This document shows, in pieces, positions 25,882 to 34,958 of a DNA stretch of 64,000 bases. How positions within the stretch are numbered: the first letter of the stretch is position 1; each line of letters starts with the position of its first letter. Source of the DNA: Roseovarius sp. Pro17 (GTDB taxonomy: Bacteria > Pseudomonadota > Alphaproteobacteria > Rhodobacterales > Rhodobacteraceae); contig NZ_CP141179.1 of the NCBI RefSeq assembly GCF_035599575.1, positions 2,914,001 through 2,978,000 on the forward strand, given 5' to 3'. Below the pieces are notes generated by a model. The model was not told where the DNA came from. It saw nothing but the letters and a program-made list of their open reading frames with translations, and searched no databases. The position numbers were made by a program, and so were the translations under genes.

Positions 25882-28850
25882 TGGCCCAGCCCCAATTTGC
25901 GCTTAACCTTCGTCCACAATCCCTCGGACACCGTTCCACCCGTCTGGCGCACCAGCCCGTTGAAAAACTGCCCGATCACCATGCGCGCCGCGCCGTCCAG
26001 CATCCGCCCACCGACCGACGCGACCTTGCCGGATACGGTGACCTCATAGGCGTAGGTGACCAGCGTGCCGCCCTCTTCGGGCGTTAGCGTGACACGCCCA
26101 TTGCCGCCGCCGCTGCCCAGCGGCCCGGCAACATCGCCAGTCAACGTGGCACTTTTCGGCTCGTCCAGATCGCTGAGCGTGACGTTCGCCTCAAACCGTC
26201 CGCGCACAGGGCCAACGCCCATGTCCACGTCGGCGCGGTAACTGTTCTGGCCGACCTCCTCCAACTCATGACAGCCGGGAATGACGCGCGCCAGCGCCTT
26301 GGGGTCCAGCAAGATATCCCAGACCTCCTGCGGCGAGGCGGGAACGCTGGTCTTGCCCTCGCCGGTCAGGGCGCGCCCGGCGCCTGTGCGTTTAGCGGGC
26401 TGCGTTGCTGCGCCTTCGGGCGGTGCAGGCTCGTCCCCCATCAGCAGTTCCGCCACCTTCGACGGCGACATGGGCAGCACGATATCGTCCAGGTCCAGCG
26501 CATCGGCGATGGCGTTGGCGATGCAGACCGGGGTAGAATAGGTGTTGCCCTCGCCAATGCCCTTCGCGCCCAGCGCGGTGTAGGGCGATGGCGTCGGCGT
26601 GCAATGCACGATGTCCAGTTGCGGCATCTCGGGCGCGGTGGCGACGAGGTAGTCGGCGAAAGTGCCGGAATAAAACGCGCCATCGTCGTCATAGACGAAC
26701 TCTTCGTATAGCGCGGCGCCAAGGCCCGCGGCAAACGATCCGCCAACCTGCCCGTCGACGATGGCCGGATTCAGGATCGTGCCGCAATCGTGTGCGGAAA
26801 CATAGCGATCAATACGGATGTCGAAACTATCTGGGTCAATCTCGACCCCACAGAAATCAAAGGCAAAACCATAGGCCAACTCCGAGTTGACCTCCCCCAA
26901 CTCGTTGGTAGGGGTCAGTTCGGACGCAGACCATGCCACACGCTCGCGCACCCCCGGCTCCATCCCCTCAGGCAGGCTGCCAGGGGACCAGTGCGCCTGC
27001 GTGGCGGTGCGGTGAAACTTCATCGAGTTGTCGGCGTTGTCGCGCGCATAAATCAGGCCGCCGCCGAATTCGATCTGATCGACCGGCACGTTCAGGCGGG
27101 TGCTGGCGATGGTCGCCAGCTTGTTGCGCACACGCACCGCCGCCTCCTGCGCCGCGCTGCCGATGGCGGGCGCAAAGCGGCTGGAGTAGTTACCCGAAGC
27201 GATGGACCACGCGTCCTTTTCAGTGTCGAGTTCGAGGTTAACCGTGATCTCATCAGGCGTAAGGCCCAGTTGGTCTGACACGATCTGCGCCAGAACCGTG
27301 GCATGGCCCTGTCCCTGCGGCACCGATTCCGAAACGACATTGACCGCGCCCGACGAATCCACGGCGACCGTAACGTTAGCGATTGCCCCGTCCTTGGGGT
27401 TGGAATGCTTGAGTTCTTGCTGGGGTTTGAGGATCGAAATGTAACCCATGTTCGACTGGCTCGGCTCAACCGCAGTGGCGTAGCCGATGCCGTAATAGCC
27501 GCCCCGCGCACGCACTTCTTCGCGACGTTTCAGCAGGCCAGCCAGATTGCCCTGCTCGACGCCCTCATCAATACAGCGCTGAAAATTGCCGGAATCGTAT
27601 AGCGAACCGGCGGGTGCGAGGTAAGGAAAGCTATCGGATGGTATAAGGTTCAGCCTCGTGATCTCCAGCGGGTCCTTGCCCAGCTTGCGCGCCAGCTTGT
27701 GCATCAGCCGCTCGGACGCGAAATATAGCTGCGGGCCACCAAAGCCGCGCACCGCACCGCTGGGGCATTTGTTGGTGGCGACGATATTCATCTTCACGTC
27801 CAGATGCTTCATCTTGTAACCGTTGGACGTAGTGCCGTGCATCCGAAATATCGGCCCCGGCATCGGCGCGCGCAGGTATGCGCCATTGTCGTCCCAATGC
27901 TCGCACGCCATCGCGGTCACTTCGCCCTCGGCTGTATGGGCGGCGCGCAGCGTCATCACGCGGTTCTGGGCCGAGTTGGCAGCCGCCAGATTTTCCAGCC
28001 GGTCCTCCAGCCATTTCACAGGACGCCCCGCTAGACGCGAAGCGACGCACATCACCACGATCTGCGGAAACATGCACAGCTTGGTACCGAAATTGCCGCC
28101 CGCATTGGTAGGCGTGCGCATCCGCAGCCTGTTGCCCTTGACCCGCAAGGCCCACGCCATCACTGGCTGCATCCCGAAGGGACCGGGAAAGTTCGACAGC
28201 ACATCGTAGCCGCCGGTTTCGGGCAGGTATTCGGCCACGCAGGCAAAACACTCGATCGGAGGGATCGAATTGCGCGGATATTCCATGGTGAATTCGATGA
28301 TGTCCTCGGCCTCGGCAAAGGCCCGGTCGGGATCGCCGTGCTTGAAATGATGGGTCGAATAGGCGTTCGACGTCATCTGCGGGTGGATGATCGTCGCGCC
28401 CTCGTCCAGTGCTTTGACCGGATCAATGACGGCTGGCAGCGTTTTGTAACGCACCTTGATATCGTCCAGCGCGTCCTCCGCGGCATAGCGATCCACCGCG
28501 CAAACGACGGCCACCGGCTCTCCCACAAAACGTACGCGGTCGGTGGCGACACCATAATATTCCATTGGCGTGTCGACTGCCGTCTTCATGGCGTCGGTGT
28601 ATTCCATCATCTCGGCGCCGGTCACGACGGCAAAGACATCGGGTCGTGCCAGGCAGGCGGTGTAGTCTATCGACACGATTTCCGCATGGGCATGGGGCGA
28701 GCGCAGGACAGCGGCGTGCAGCGTCCCCTGAGGCACCGCGATATCATCCATGAACCGACCGCGGCCGCGCAGCAGGGCCTGATTTTCAAGCCTTAGAACC
28801 GATTTTCCGACATTCGCGGACGGTTCGATCTTTTTATCCACTGCGGTCAT
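25878..28850 (-). CDS. Molybdenum hydroxylase large subunit fused to a C-terminal CoxG (SRPBCC) domain
   Basis: 990 aa. Residues about 1-790 are the Mo-MCD-binding subunit: LRGRGRFMDDI at the start, NAGGNFGTKLCMFPQ near residue 245, GAVRGFGGPQ near residue 366, and GEGNTYSTPVCIANAIADAL with the catalytic-type Glu near residue 763. The CO dehydrogenase AYRCSFR loop is absent, so CO is not the substrate; hydroxylation of an N-heterocycle or aldehyde is more likely. After a Pro/Ala linker near residues 803-825, the last 165 residues are a CoxG-like domain (VPASPQEVWDILLDPKALARVIPGC; GGRMLDGAARMVIGQFF). CoxG helps anchor or assemble Mo enzymes at the membrane. The fusion removes the need for a separate coxG. 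Confidence 0.9.
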   Translation of the reverse strand: MTAVDKKIEPSANVGKSVLRLENQALLRGRGRFMDDIAVPQGTLHAAVLRSPHAHAEIVSIDYTACLARPDVFAVVTGAEMMEYTDAMKTAVDTPMEYYGVATDRVRFVGEPVAVVCAVDRYAAEDALDDIKVRYKTLPAVIDPVKALDEGATIIHPQMTSNAYSTHHFKHGDPDRAFAEAEDIIEFTMEYPRNSIPPIECFACVAEYLPETGGYDVLSNFPGPFGMQPVMAWALRVKGNRLRMRTPTNAGGNFGTKLCMFPQIVVMCVASRLAGRPVKWLEDRLENLAAANSAQNRVMTLRAAHTAEGEVTAMACEHWDDNGAYLRAPMPGPIFRMHGTTSNGYKMKHLDVKMNIVATNKCPSGAVRGFGGPQLYFASERLMHKLARKLGKDPLEITRLNLIPSDSFPYLAPAGSLYDSGNFQRCIDEGVEQGNLAGLLKRREEVRARGGYYGIGYATAVEPSQSNMGYISILKPQQELKHSNPKDGAIANVTVAVDSSGAVNVVSESVPQGQGHATVLAQIVSDQLGLTPDEITVNLELDTEKDAWSIASGNYSSRFAPAIGSAAQEAAVRVRNKLATIASTRLNVPVDQIEFGGGLIYARDNADNSMKFHRTATQAHWSPGSLPEGMEPGVRERVAWSASELTPTNELGEVNSELAYGFAFDFCGVEIDPDSFDIRIDRYVSAHDCGTILNPAIVDGQVGGSFAAGLGAALYEEFVYDDDGAFYSGTFADYLVATAPEMPQLDIVHCTPTPSPYTALGAKGIGEGNTYSTPVCIANAIADALDLDDIVLPMSPSKVAELLMGDEPAPPEGAATQPAKRTGAGRALTGEGKTSVPASPQEVWDILLDPKALARVIPGCHELEEVGQNSYRADVDMGVGPVRGRFEANVTLSDLDEPKSATLTGDVAGPLGSGGGNGRVTLTPEEGGTLVTYAYEVTVSGKVASVGGRMLDGAARMVIGQFFNGLVRQTGGTVSEGLWTKVKRKLGLGQ

Positions 28851-28895
28851 GTTGTTCTCTCGTCACTTGCGGTTGCGCGGGGATGCCGGGCTGTC

Positions 28896-31058
28896 TCAGG
28901 CCCCTTCACCTTGGCTCAGGATAAACCGCGCGTCGACCAGATGCGCGCCTTCAGGCCCGGCAAAGACCGGGTTCAGGTCGATTTCCTGAATGTCGGGATG
29001 CGCGACGGCAATCTGCGAGATTTTCACGATCACATCGACCAGCGCGTCTATATCTGCGCCCTTCTGGCCGCGCGCCCCGGCGAGGATCTTGGAAATCACC
29101 GTCTCGTCAATCATGTCGCGCGCGTCCTCAGCCGTTAGCGGCGCGATGCGAAAGGCGAAATCGTCGAGGATCTCGGCATGAACGCCCCCGGTGCCAAAGA
29201 CGATGCAGGGGCCAAAGGACGGATCGCGCACCATGCCGATCATCACTTCGGCACCCTTGGCAGCCATTTCCTGCACCACCACGCCGCTCAGCCGCGCGCC
29301 CGGCACGTTGCTTGCGACGGTGCCCTTCATATCGCGGTAGGCCTGCGCCAAATCGGCCTTGGCGATGCCCAGCGCGACACCACCGCTGTCGGATTTGTGA
29401 ACCACGTCGGGCGAGTCGATCTTGAGGCAGAACGGCGCATTTAGCGCGCCAGCCTTGCCCTCCAGTTCGGATTCGTCGCGGATGGCGGCCCATTTGGCCA
29501 GCGGCAGGCCGTATGCTTCGAGTATCTCAAACGCTTCGGTAAAGAGGTATTCCTGACCCTCCACGCCTGACTTGGCCAGTATGTCCGCCGCAACCTTGGA
29601 AGCGGCCTTGTCGGCCTTCGGTGCCTCCAGCTTCGTCGCAGACGAGTCCAATCGTTCGCCATGCCGCGCCAGCACCGCCAGCGCGCGCGCTGCGTCGTCC
29701 AGCCGCGGATAGACAATGGCCGAACGTTTTTCTTCGATCGTGCGAGTGAAGCCTTCGATGTCCTGTCCATAACTCCAGCAAACCACGGGCTTGCTGCGGT
29801 CCGCCGCCGACAGATCGCGGATGTAACCGGAGGCGTCGTAGCGATCATATTTTGGCAAATTGTAGGAGCAATAGATGCACATCACAGCATCGACCCCCTC
29901 GTCCTGCATCAGCGCGTTCATGACCAGCGGAAAGGCGTCGTTCAGATCCTTGGCGACAGGAATCCAGATATCCAGCGGGTTCTCGACCTCCATCCAGTCG
30001 GGAAAGAGGCGCTTGACCGTTTCAATGGTCTTGCCGGACAGCTTGGCCAATTCCAGCCCGGCCCGGTCCAGCGCATCGATTGCCAGAACGGCCCCGCCGC
30101 CCGAAAAGCTCATGATGGCGACGCGTTTGCCTTTCATGGCACCAAAAAATGCCAGCGACTTGCTGAAACTGCGCAACTCTTCGGCGCTGTCGGCCTGAAA
30201 GACACCTGCCTGTCTCAAGGCCGCGTCCGAAACGCGCGTCTGCCCTGCGACGGCGCCTGTATGCGATGCGACAGCGGCCTGCCCTGCCTCGGTGCGCCCC
30301 GCCTTGAGCGCGACAATAGGCTTCTTATGGGAAATGCGCGACGCCGCCTCGATAAAGGCAGGTCCGTCGTTCAGCGCTTCGGCGTGAACCTCGATGACTT
30401 GGATCCTTGGCTCGGATTCAAAATGTTCGAGCACGTCTATCAGATTGATATCGCAGCCATTCCCAAGATCAACAGAGGTGCAATAGCCGGCAGGCTCGTT
30501 CGTGACTAGATGATGGCCCATCATCAGAAACCCCGATTGCGACACCTGCCCGACAGGCAAATCATCAGGCGTTACCTCGATAAAGGAAGACGTGAATTTC
30601 GCGGGCGAATTGACCAGCCCGATGGTGTTCGGCCCCAGAATGCGAATGCCTGCGCGCGCGATGATCTCATCGATCTGCGTCTGCAATTTCGCACCCAGTT
30701 CGTCGGCATCGGCAAAGCCTTGCGTGATGACAATGGCGGATTTGATCCCCTTGGCAACACAAGCCTCAAGCGTTTCGGGCACAGAGCTACGCTCGACCGA
30801 GATGATGGCCAGATCAACCGTTTCGGGCAACTGGGGGATCGACTTGCAGACGGTCGCGTTCGGCGCGGAGTCCATACCCGGATTGACGATGAAAATGCGC
30901 CCTTCATATCCCATGTCGCCCAGTGTCGTGTGCACGCTGACGGGCGAGCCGATGGCGGACCGCGACAGGCCGATAATAGCGATGGATTTCGGTGCCAGGA
31001 ACGGATCGAGCAGTCTGGGCTGGGCGTGCTGGGTCATATCGGGCTTGGGTCCATTCAC
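28896..31058 (-). CDS. Acyl-CoA synthetase, ADP/NDP-forming, fused alpha-beta (AcdA-AcdB type)
   Basis: 720 aa. CoA-binding Rossmann domain first (SIAIIGLSRSAIGSPV near residue 29), then the ligase domain with the phosphohistidine region VASHTGAVAG near residue 264, then a C-terminal ATP-grasp domain (LKIDSPDVVHKSDSGGVALG near residue 552; VQEMAAKGAEVMIGMVRDPSFGPCIVFGTGG). It interconverts an acyl-CoA and free acid with ATP synthesis or use. The ORF begins with GTG at 31058; ATG at 31037 is an alternative and neither has a good ribosome site. It lies between the LLM oxidoreductase and Mo hydroxylase genes, so it probably activates or releases the product of that pathway. Confidence 0.87.
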   Translation of the reverse strand: MNGPKPDMTQHAQPRLLDPFLAPKSIAIIGLSRSAIGSPVSVHTTLGDMGYEGRIFIVNPGMDSAPNATVCKSIPQLPETVDLAIISVERSSVPETLEACVAKGIKSAIVITQGFADADELGAKLQTQIDEIIARAGIRILGPNTIGLVNSPAKFTSSFIEVTPDDLPVGQVSQSGFLMMGHHLVTNEPAGYCTSVDLGNGCDINLIDVLEHFESEPRIQVIEVHAEALNDGPAFIEAASRISHKKPIVALKAGRTEAGQAAVASHTGAVAGQTRVSDAALRQAGVFQADSAEELRSFSKSLAFFGAMKGKRVAIMSFSGGGAVLAIDALDRAGLELAKLSGKTIETVKRLFPDWMEVENPLDIWIPVAKDLNDAFPLVMNALMQDEGVDAVMCIYCSYNLPKYDRYDASGYIRDLSAADRSKPVVCWSYGQDIEGFTRTIEEKRSAIVYPRLDDAARALAVLARHGERLDSSATKLEAPKADKAASKVAADILAKSGVEGQEYLFTEAFEILEAYGLPLAKWAAIRDESELEGKAGALNAPFCLKIDSPDVVHKSDSGGVALGIAKADLAQAYRDMKGTVASNVPGARLSGVVVQEMAAKGAEVMIGMVRDPSFGPCIVFGTGGVHAEILDDFAFRIAPLTAEDARDMIDETVISKILAGARGQKGADIDALVDVIVKISQIAVAHPDIQEIDLNPVFAGPEGAHLVDARFILSQGEGA

Positions 31059-31117
31059 TATGTCATCGGGTGTCGCGAAAGGGCCGCGCGGGGCATCGCC
31101 CGCACGGCCCGGATAAT

Positions 31118-32056
31118 TTAGAGGATCGCCTTGGGAGTCATGGCGCGCAGATCCGGCAGAACTTCCTTGGCCAGACGCTCAAGATGGCTCTTGCGGTCGT
31201 CGGGCGGCATGATCGGCGCGATGATCAGGTTATTGCACCCGGCGTCGATGTAGTTGGCCAGATACTCTTTGACCTTTTGCGGCGATCCATAGGCGCAATA
31301 CTTGTCCACCAGATCAGTGAAGTCCTGCTCGTAGCGGTAGGACAGCTCCTTGATGCCCCAGTCGCGGGCTTCCTTTTCGTCGTCGAACATAGAGACGTAG
31401 ATGAAATTACAGAATGCGTAATCCTTGGGCAGCTCGCGGCCCGCCTCGTGGGCGAAATCCTTGACCCGGTTGAATGACCATTCGCTGCGCTCGGCGGTGT
31501 ACATATAGGGGTTCCAGCCGTCGGCGATGGTCGCCGCGCGCTTCATCGGGGCGTCCTGACGGCCCGACACCCAGATCGGCGGGCCACCCGGCGTCACCGG
31601 CTTGGGCAGCATGTCGACGTCTTTCAACTGAAAGATCTTGCCGTCATAGTCGAACCGCTCGCCGGTCCAGTATTTCTTCATGATCTCGATGGATTCCTGA
31701 CAGATCTGGCCGCGCTTCTTGATATCGACGCCGCAGGCGTGGAATTCGCGCGGATAGTCGCCGCCGACGCCGACGGTCAGCAGGACGCGCCCCCCCGACA
31801 TGACATCGAGGCTGACCAACTGCTTGGCGTTGATCGTGGGGTTGCGCAGCGAGATTAGCTGCGTCGCTGGTCCGACCTTGATCTTCTTGGTCAGGGCAGC
31901 GGCGCGCGTCATCACGGTGATCGCTTCCAGAATGGGACGATGATAGACGATATGCTCGCCCGTCCAGAACGAGTCGAACCCCAGTTCCTCGACGGCGATG
32001 ATGTCCTCGTCGCTCCAGAAATCTCCTCCGCAGCTCACTCCGATTTGTGCAGACAT
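31118..32056 (-). CDS. LLM-class oxidoreductase, probably F420-dependent
   Basis: 312 aa, luciferase-like TIM barrel. Features: ELGFDSFWTGEHIVYHRPILEAI near residue 24, SLDVMSGGRVLLTVGVGGD near residue 82, and RGQICQESIEIMKKYWTGERFDYDG near residue 115, followed by PPIWVSGRQDAPMKRAATIADGW. These fit the actinobacterial-type F420 subgroup more than FMN alkane monooxygenases. That a complete F420 synthesis operon under the same promoter element lies 6 kb away is the stronger argument. It would transfer hydride to or from C=C, C=N or C-OH of the pathway intermediate. Which reaction is unknown; FMN use cannot be excluded from sequence alone. Confidence 0.85.
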   Translation of the reverse strand: MSAQIGVSCGGDFWSDEDIIAVEELGFDSFWTGEHIVYHRPILEAITVMTRAAALTKKIKVGPATQLISLRNPTINAKQLVSLDVMSGGRVLLTVGVGGDYPREFHACGVDIKKRGQICQESIEIMKKYWTGERFDYDGKIFQLKDVDMLPKPVTPGGPPIWVSGRQDAPMKRAATIADGWNPYMYTAERSEWSFNRVKDFAHEAGRELPKDYAFCNFIYVSMFDDEKEARDWGIKELSYRYEQDFTDLVDKYCAYGSPQKVKEYLANYIDAGCNNLIIAPIMPPDDRKSHLERLAKEVLPDLRAMTPKAIL

Positions 32057-32127
32057 AGCTTACTCCCTTGATGTTGGCGGGGCGCGCTTGCGTTCGTCGC
32101 CCCCGGTTCTTGGTGCCCGGTATCCGC

Positions 32128-33282
32128 TCAGGACACCCGGTATTTTTTCATCTTGTCCTCATCCAGCTCAACCCCGAGGCCGGGTTTGTTCGGAACGGTC
32201 AAGCAGCCGTCCGCATAGGCAAACGGTTCGGCAATTACGTCGTCAGTGTAGAAAACGCCGCCGACCTTGGTCTGCTCGCGGCCCTTCAGCGTGTTGACCG
32301 TGATGACGCCGGGCAGCACCTGCCCCTCCAGCGCCGCCGACAGATGCAGGTTCGCCGCATTACCGACGCCGCCCTCAAGCGAGCCATTGACGTTCATCGG
32401 CATCCCCGCCGCACGCCCGATTGCGCCGATCTCCATCGAGCGTATCAGCCCGCCCGCCTTGGTAAAGTAGATCGACAGGATATCGGCAGAGTTGCGCCGC
32501 GCGATCTCCATCGCATCGAATGGTGTCCAGCAGCCCTCGTCAACGATCACCGGAATATCTACTGCGGCGGTGATTCGCGCCATCATATCAATACCCTCGA
32601 CGGGCTGTTCGATGGCCCAGATGCCGGCCTCGGCAGTCATGGCGCGGGCGCTGTTGATCGCGGTTTTGGCGTCCTTGTAGCCGCGGTTGATATCGGGGTG
32701 CATGTCGATGTCGTCGCCCACTGCCTTGCGGATCGCCTTGACGATGGCGAGGTCGGTTGCCGGATCGCCCGGCACCTTGATCTGAAGGTGCTTGATGCCG
32801 TCCTCAACGACCCTCAGGGCCATGTCAGCCGCTTTTTCCGGCGCAGCGACGCCAACGCTGTGGCAGACGGGAATGGACGTGCGTGCAGCGCCACCCAGCA
32901 GCTGATAGACGGGTATCCCGGCGGCTTTACCGGTGATGTCCAGCAGTGCGCTTTCGATCATAGCCTTGGTGTAGGGAAAACCCCGCACGCCTTCGTCCAT
33001 CATCGCCAGCGCACCTTTGATGTCGGTCGGATCGCGACCGATCAGCTTGGGCGAGAGGAATTTGACCAGATGGCAGACGATTTCAGGATCTTCGCCAGCG
33101 TAGCGCTGATTTTCACCACCCCAGCTAAGGATCGCGGGCGCCTCGCCCAGTCCGGTGATGCCGTCATCCGTCTCGATGCGCAGGATGACGTAGCGCCCGA
33201 TCGGCACCTCAAGCGAGCGCCAAGTGTAGTCCGAACTTCCTGGCAGTTGGATGATCTGTGGATTGAGTGCTGTGATTTTCAT
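32128..33282 (-). CDS. Enolase-superfamily enzyme (mandelate racemase / muconate lactonizing type)
   Basis: 384 aa. Capping domain at residues 1-125, then the barrel with metal ligands in MHPDINRGY, WAIEQPVEG and IVDEGCW and the second catalytic Lys in IYFTKAGG near residue 273. In the first acid/base position the usual KxK is read as QIK (HLQIKVPGD near residue 168), so one Lys is replaced by Gln. The MLE subgroup catalyses cycloisomerisation, epimerisation (dipeptides, N-acyl amino acids) or dehydration via an enolate. With HyuAB beside it, racemisation of a hydantoin-derived or N-acyl acid is one possibility. TGATG overlap with HyuB. Confidence 0.88.
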   Translation of the reverse strand: MKITALNPQIIQLPGSSDYTWRSLEVPIGRYVILRIETDDGITGLGEAPAILSWGGENQRYAGEDPEIVCHLVKFLSPKLIGRDPTDIKGALAMMDEGVRGFPYTKAMIESALLDITGKAAGIPVYQLLGGAARTSIPVCHSVGVAAPEKAADMALRVVEDGIKHLQIKVPGDPATDLAIVKAIRKAVGDDIDMHPDINRGYKDAKTAINSARAMTAEAGIWAIEQPVEGIDMMARITAAVDIPVIVDEGCWTPFDAMEIARRNSADILSIYFTKAGGLIRSMEIGAIGRAAGMPMNVNGSLEGGVGNAANLHLSAALEGQVLPGVITVNTLKGREQTKVGGVFYTDDVIAEPFAYADGCLTVPNKPGLGVELDEDKMKKYRVS

Positions 33283-34958
33283 CAGGAACTAATCTCCACG
33301 TTATAGTCGGCCTTGGCGCGCTCTGCGGTCAGCTTGCCTTCGATAATGTCGCGCTTGACGGCGTCCTTGTTGCGCTCGGAGGGGGGGCCGTAGCCACCGC
33401 CGCCTTGGGTGAACATCGAAAAGATGTCGCCCCGCTCGAGCCGCTGGTTGTTGGTCTTGGACCTCAACGATTTGGGATCGTTGCTGTCGGGATTTAGGAA
33501 CAGCTTGCCGACTGCGCCGGGATGCCCGCCTTCCAGCCCAAAAGGCTCGACCTTGAACTTGTCGAACTGAGTTTCCAGCGTGCCGCTTTTGTCGAGAAAC
33601 TTGATGTCGCGGCGCACGCCCAGACCGCCGCGGGTGCGCCCTGCCCCTCCCGTGTCGGGCAGGAATTCATAGTGGGTGAACTGCAGCGGATACATGACTT
33701 CAATCATCTCGATCGGCGTGTTGGCGAGGTTATGGATGCCCTGTGACCAGCAATCGACGCCGTCCTTGGTGCGGCGTGCACCACCGCCACCCACTTCGAT
33801 ATCAAACAGGATCCAGGGCGCATGTTCGCCGGTGCCGTCACCGGCCAGAATATGCACGTTCGAGTTGGCGTAGTAACCAGCGGTCACGCGATCCGGGACC
33901 ACATCGGCCAACGCCTTCATGATTGCGCTGACGATAGTGTGCGTAATCGTGTTGCGCCCCACCACCGGAGCCGGGGATTGCGCATTGACGACCGTGCCCT
34001 CGGGTGCGGTAATCGTGATCGGCTTGTAGAGGCCAAAGTTCGACGGGATCGTCGGATCGAGTATCGACAGGATCGCAAAATAGGATGCGGATTCACAAGA
34101 TGAGATCGTGGCATTCGTTGGGGCGCGGCGCTGTTTGTCGGTGCCGGTGAAATCCAGATGGATGCCGCCGTCCTTGATCGTCAGCTTGACCTTGACGGTG
34201 ATCCGCTCGTCCGTGACGCCGTCGTCATCGACCTGATACTCGCCGAAATAGTCACCCTCGGGCAGCTCGCGGATTTTGGCGCGCATCCGGGTTTCGGAAT
34301 TGTCGATGGCATCCAGCAAGCAGTTCTCGAACGTCGCGACGCCGTAGCGCTCGACCAGTTCCAGAACGCCGTCGCGTCCGATATTCAGCGCTGCCGCCTG
34401 CGCGCGCAGGTCGCCGCCGGTTTGGTCGGGCTGGCGGACGTTCGCGTCAAAGACGGCCAGAAAACGCTCGTTCGCCTCGCCCTTTTCGAACAACTTGATC
34501 GGCGGGATGCGGAACCCCTCCTGAAAGATCTCGACCGCGTCGCCAGCATAAGAGCCGGGGCGCATGCCGCCCACATCGAGGTGATGATCCAGCGTGCCGC
34601 AGATCGCGACGATCTTGCCGTCCGAATAGACCGGCATGAAGGTCTGAACGTCGGGCAAATGCTGACCGCCGAGGTAGGGATCGTTGGTGATGATGATATC
34701 GCCCTCGTTCCATTCCTCGATCGGGATAATGCCGTCGAGAGTGGTGCGCAGCGACCGCGACATCGAATTGAGGTGGATGGGGATGCGGCAGGATTGCGCA
34801 ATGATATGACCGTCCGGGTCGAAAACGGCGGTCGAGTAATCCAGCATCTCGCGCACAACGGTGGAATAAGAGGTCCGCAGGATCGTCGCGGCCATCTGTT
34901 CTGCGACGCCGACAAGGGCGTTGTTCACGACTTCGAATGTAATTGGATCAACGCGCAT
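33282..34958 (-). CDS. Hydantoinase B / oxoprolinase family subunit (HyuB-like)
   Basis: 558 aa, full length for the family. It begins DPITFEVVNNALVGVAEQMAATILRTSYSTVVREMLDYS, the usual HyuB start, and has NDPYLGGQHLPDVQTFMPV near residue 92 and a glycine-rich GGGGYGPPSERNKDAVKRDI near the C-terminus. With HyuA it makes an ATP-dependent cyclic amide hydrolase (N-methylhydantoinase, 5-oxoprolinase) or a carboxylase (acetone/acetophenone carboxylase type); sequence inspection cannot separate these. It overlaps hyuA by 11 nt. No small third subunit of acetone carboxylase type is present, which favours the hydrolase reading. Confidence 0.88.
   Translation of the reverse strand: MRVDPITFEVVNNALVGVAEQMAATILRTSYSTVVREMLDYSTAVFDPDGHIIAQSCRIPIHLNSMSRSLRTTLDGIIPIEEWNEGDIIITNDPYLGGQHLPDVQTFMPVYSDGKIVAICGTLDHHLDVGGMRPGSYAGDAVEIFQEGFRIPPIKLFEKGEANERFLAVFDANVRQPDQTGGDLRAQAAALNIGRDGVLELVERYGVATFENCLLDAIDNSETRMRAKIRELPEGDYFGEYQVDDDGVTDERITVKVKLTIKDGGIHLDFTGTDKQRRAPTNATISSCESASYFAILSILDPTIPSNFGLYKPITITAPEGTVVNAQSPAPVVGRNTITHTIVSAIMKALADVVPDRVTAGYYANSNVHILAGDGTGEHAPWILFDIEVGGGGARRTKDGVDCWSQGIHNLANTPIEMIEVMYPLQFTHYEFLPDTGGAGRTRGGLGVRRDIKFLDKSGTLETQFDKFKVEPFGLEGGHPGAVGKLFLNPDSNDPKSLRSKTNNQRLERGDIFSMFTQGGGGYGPPSERNKDAVKRDIIEGKLTAERAKADYNVEISS

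Noticed and set aside
25878..28850. Aerobic CO dehydrogenase
   Set aside because: The CoxL AYRCSFR active-site loop is not present; a general Mo hydroxylase is the safer call.
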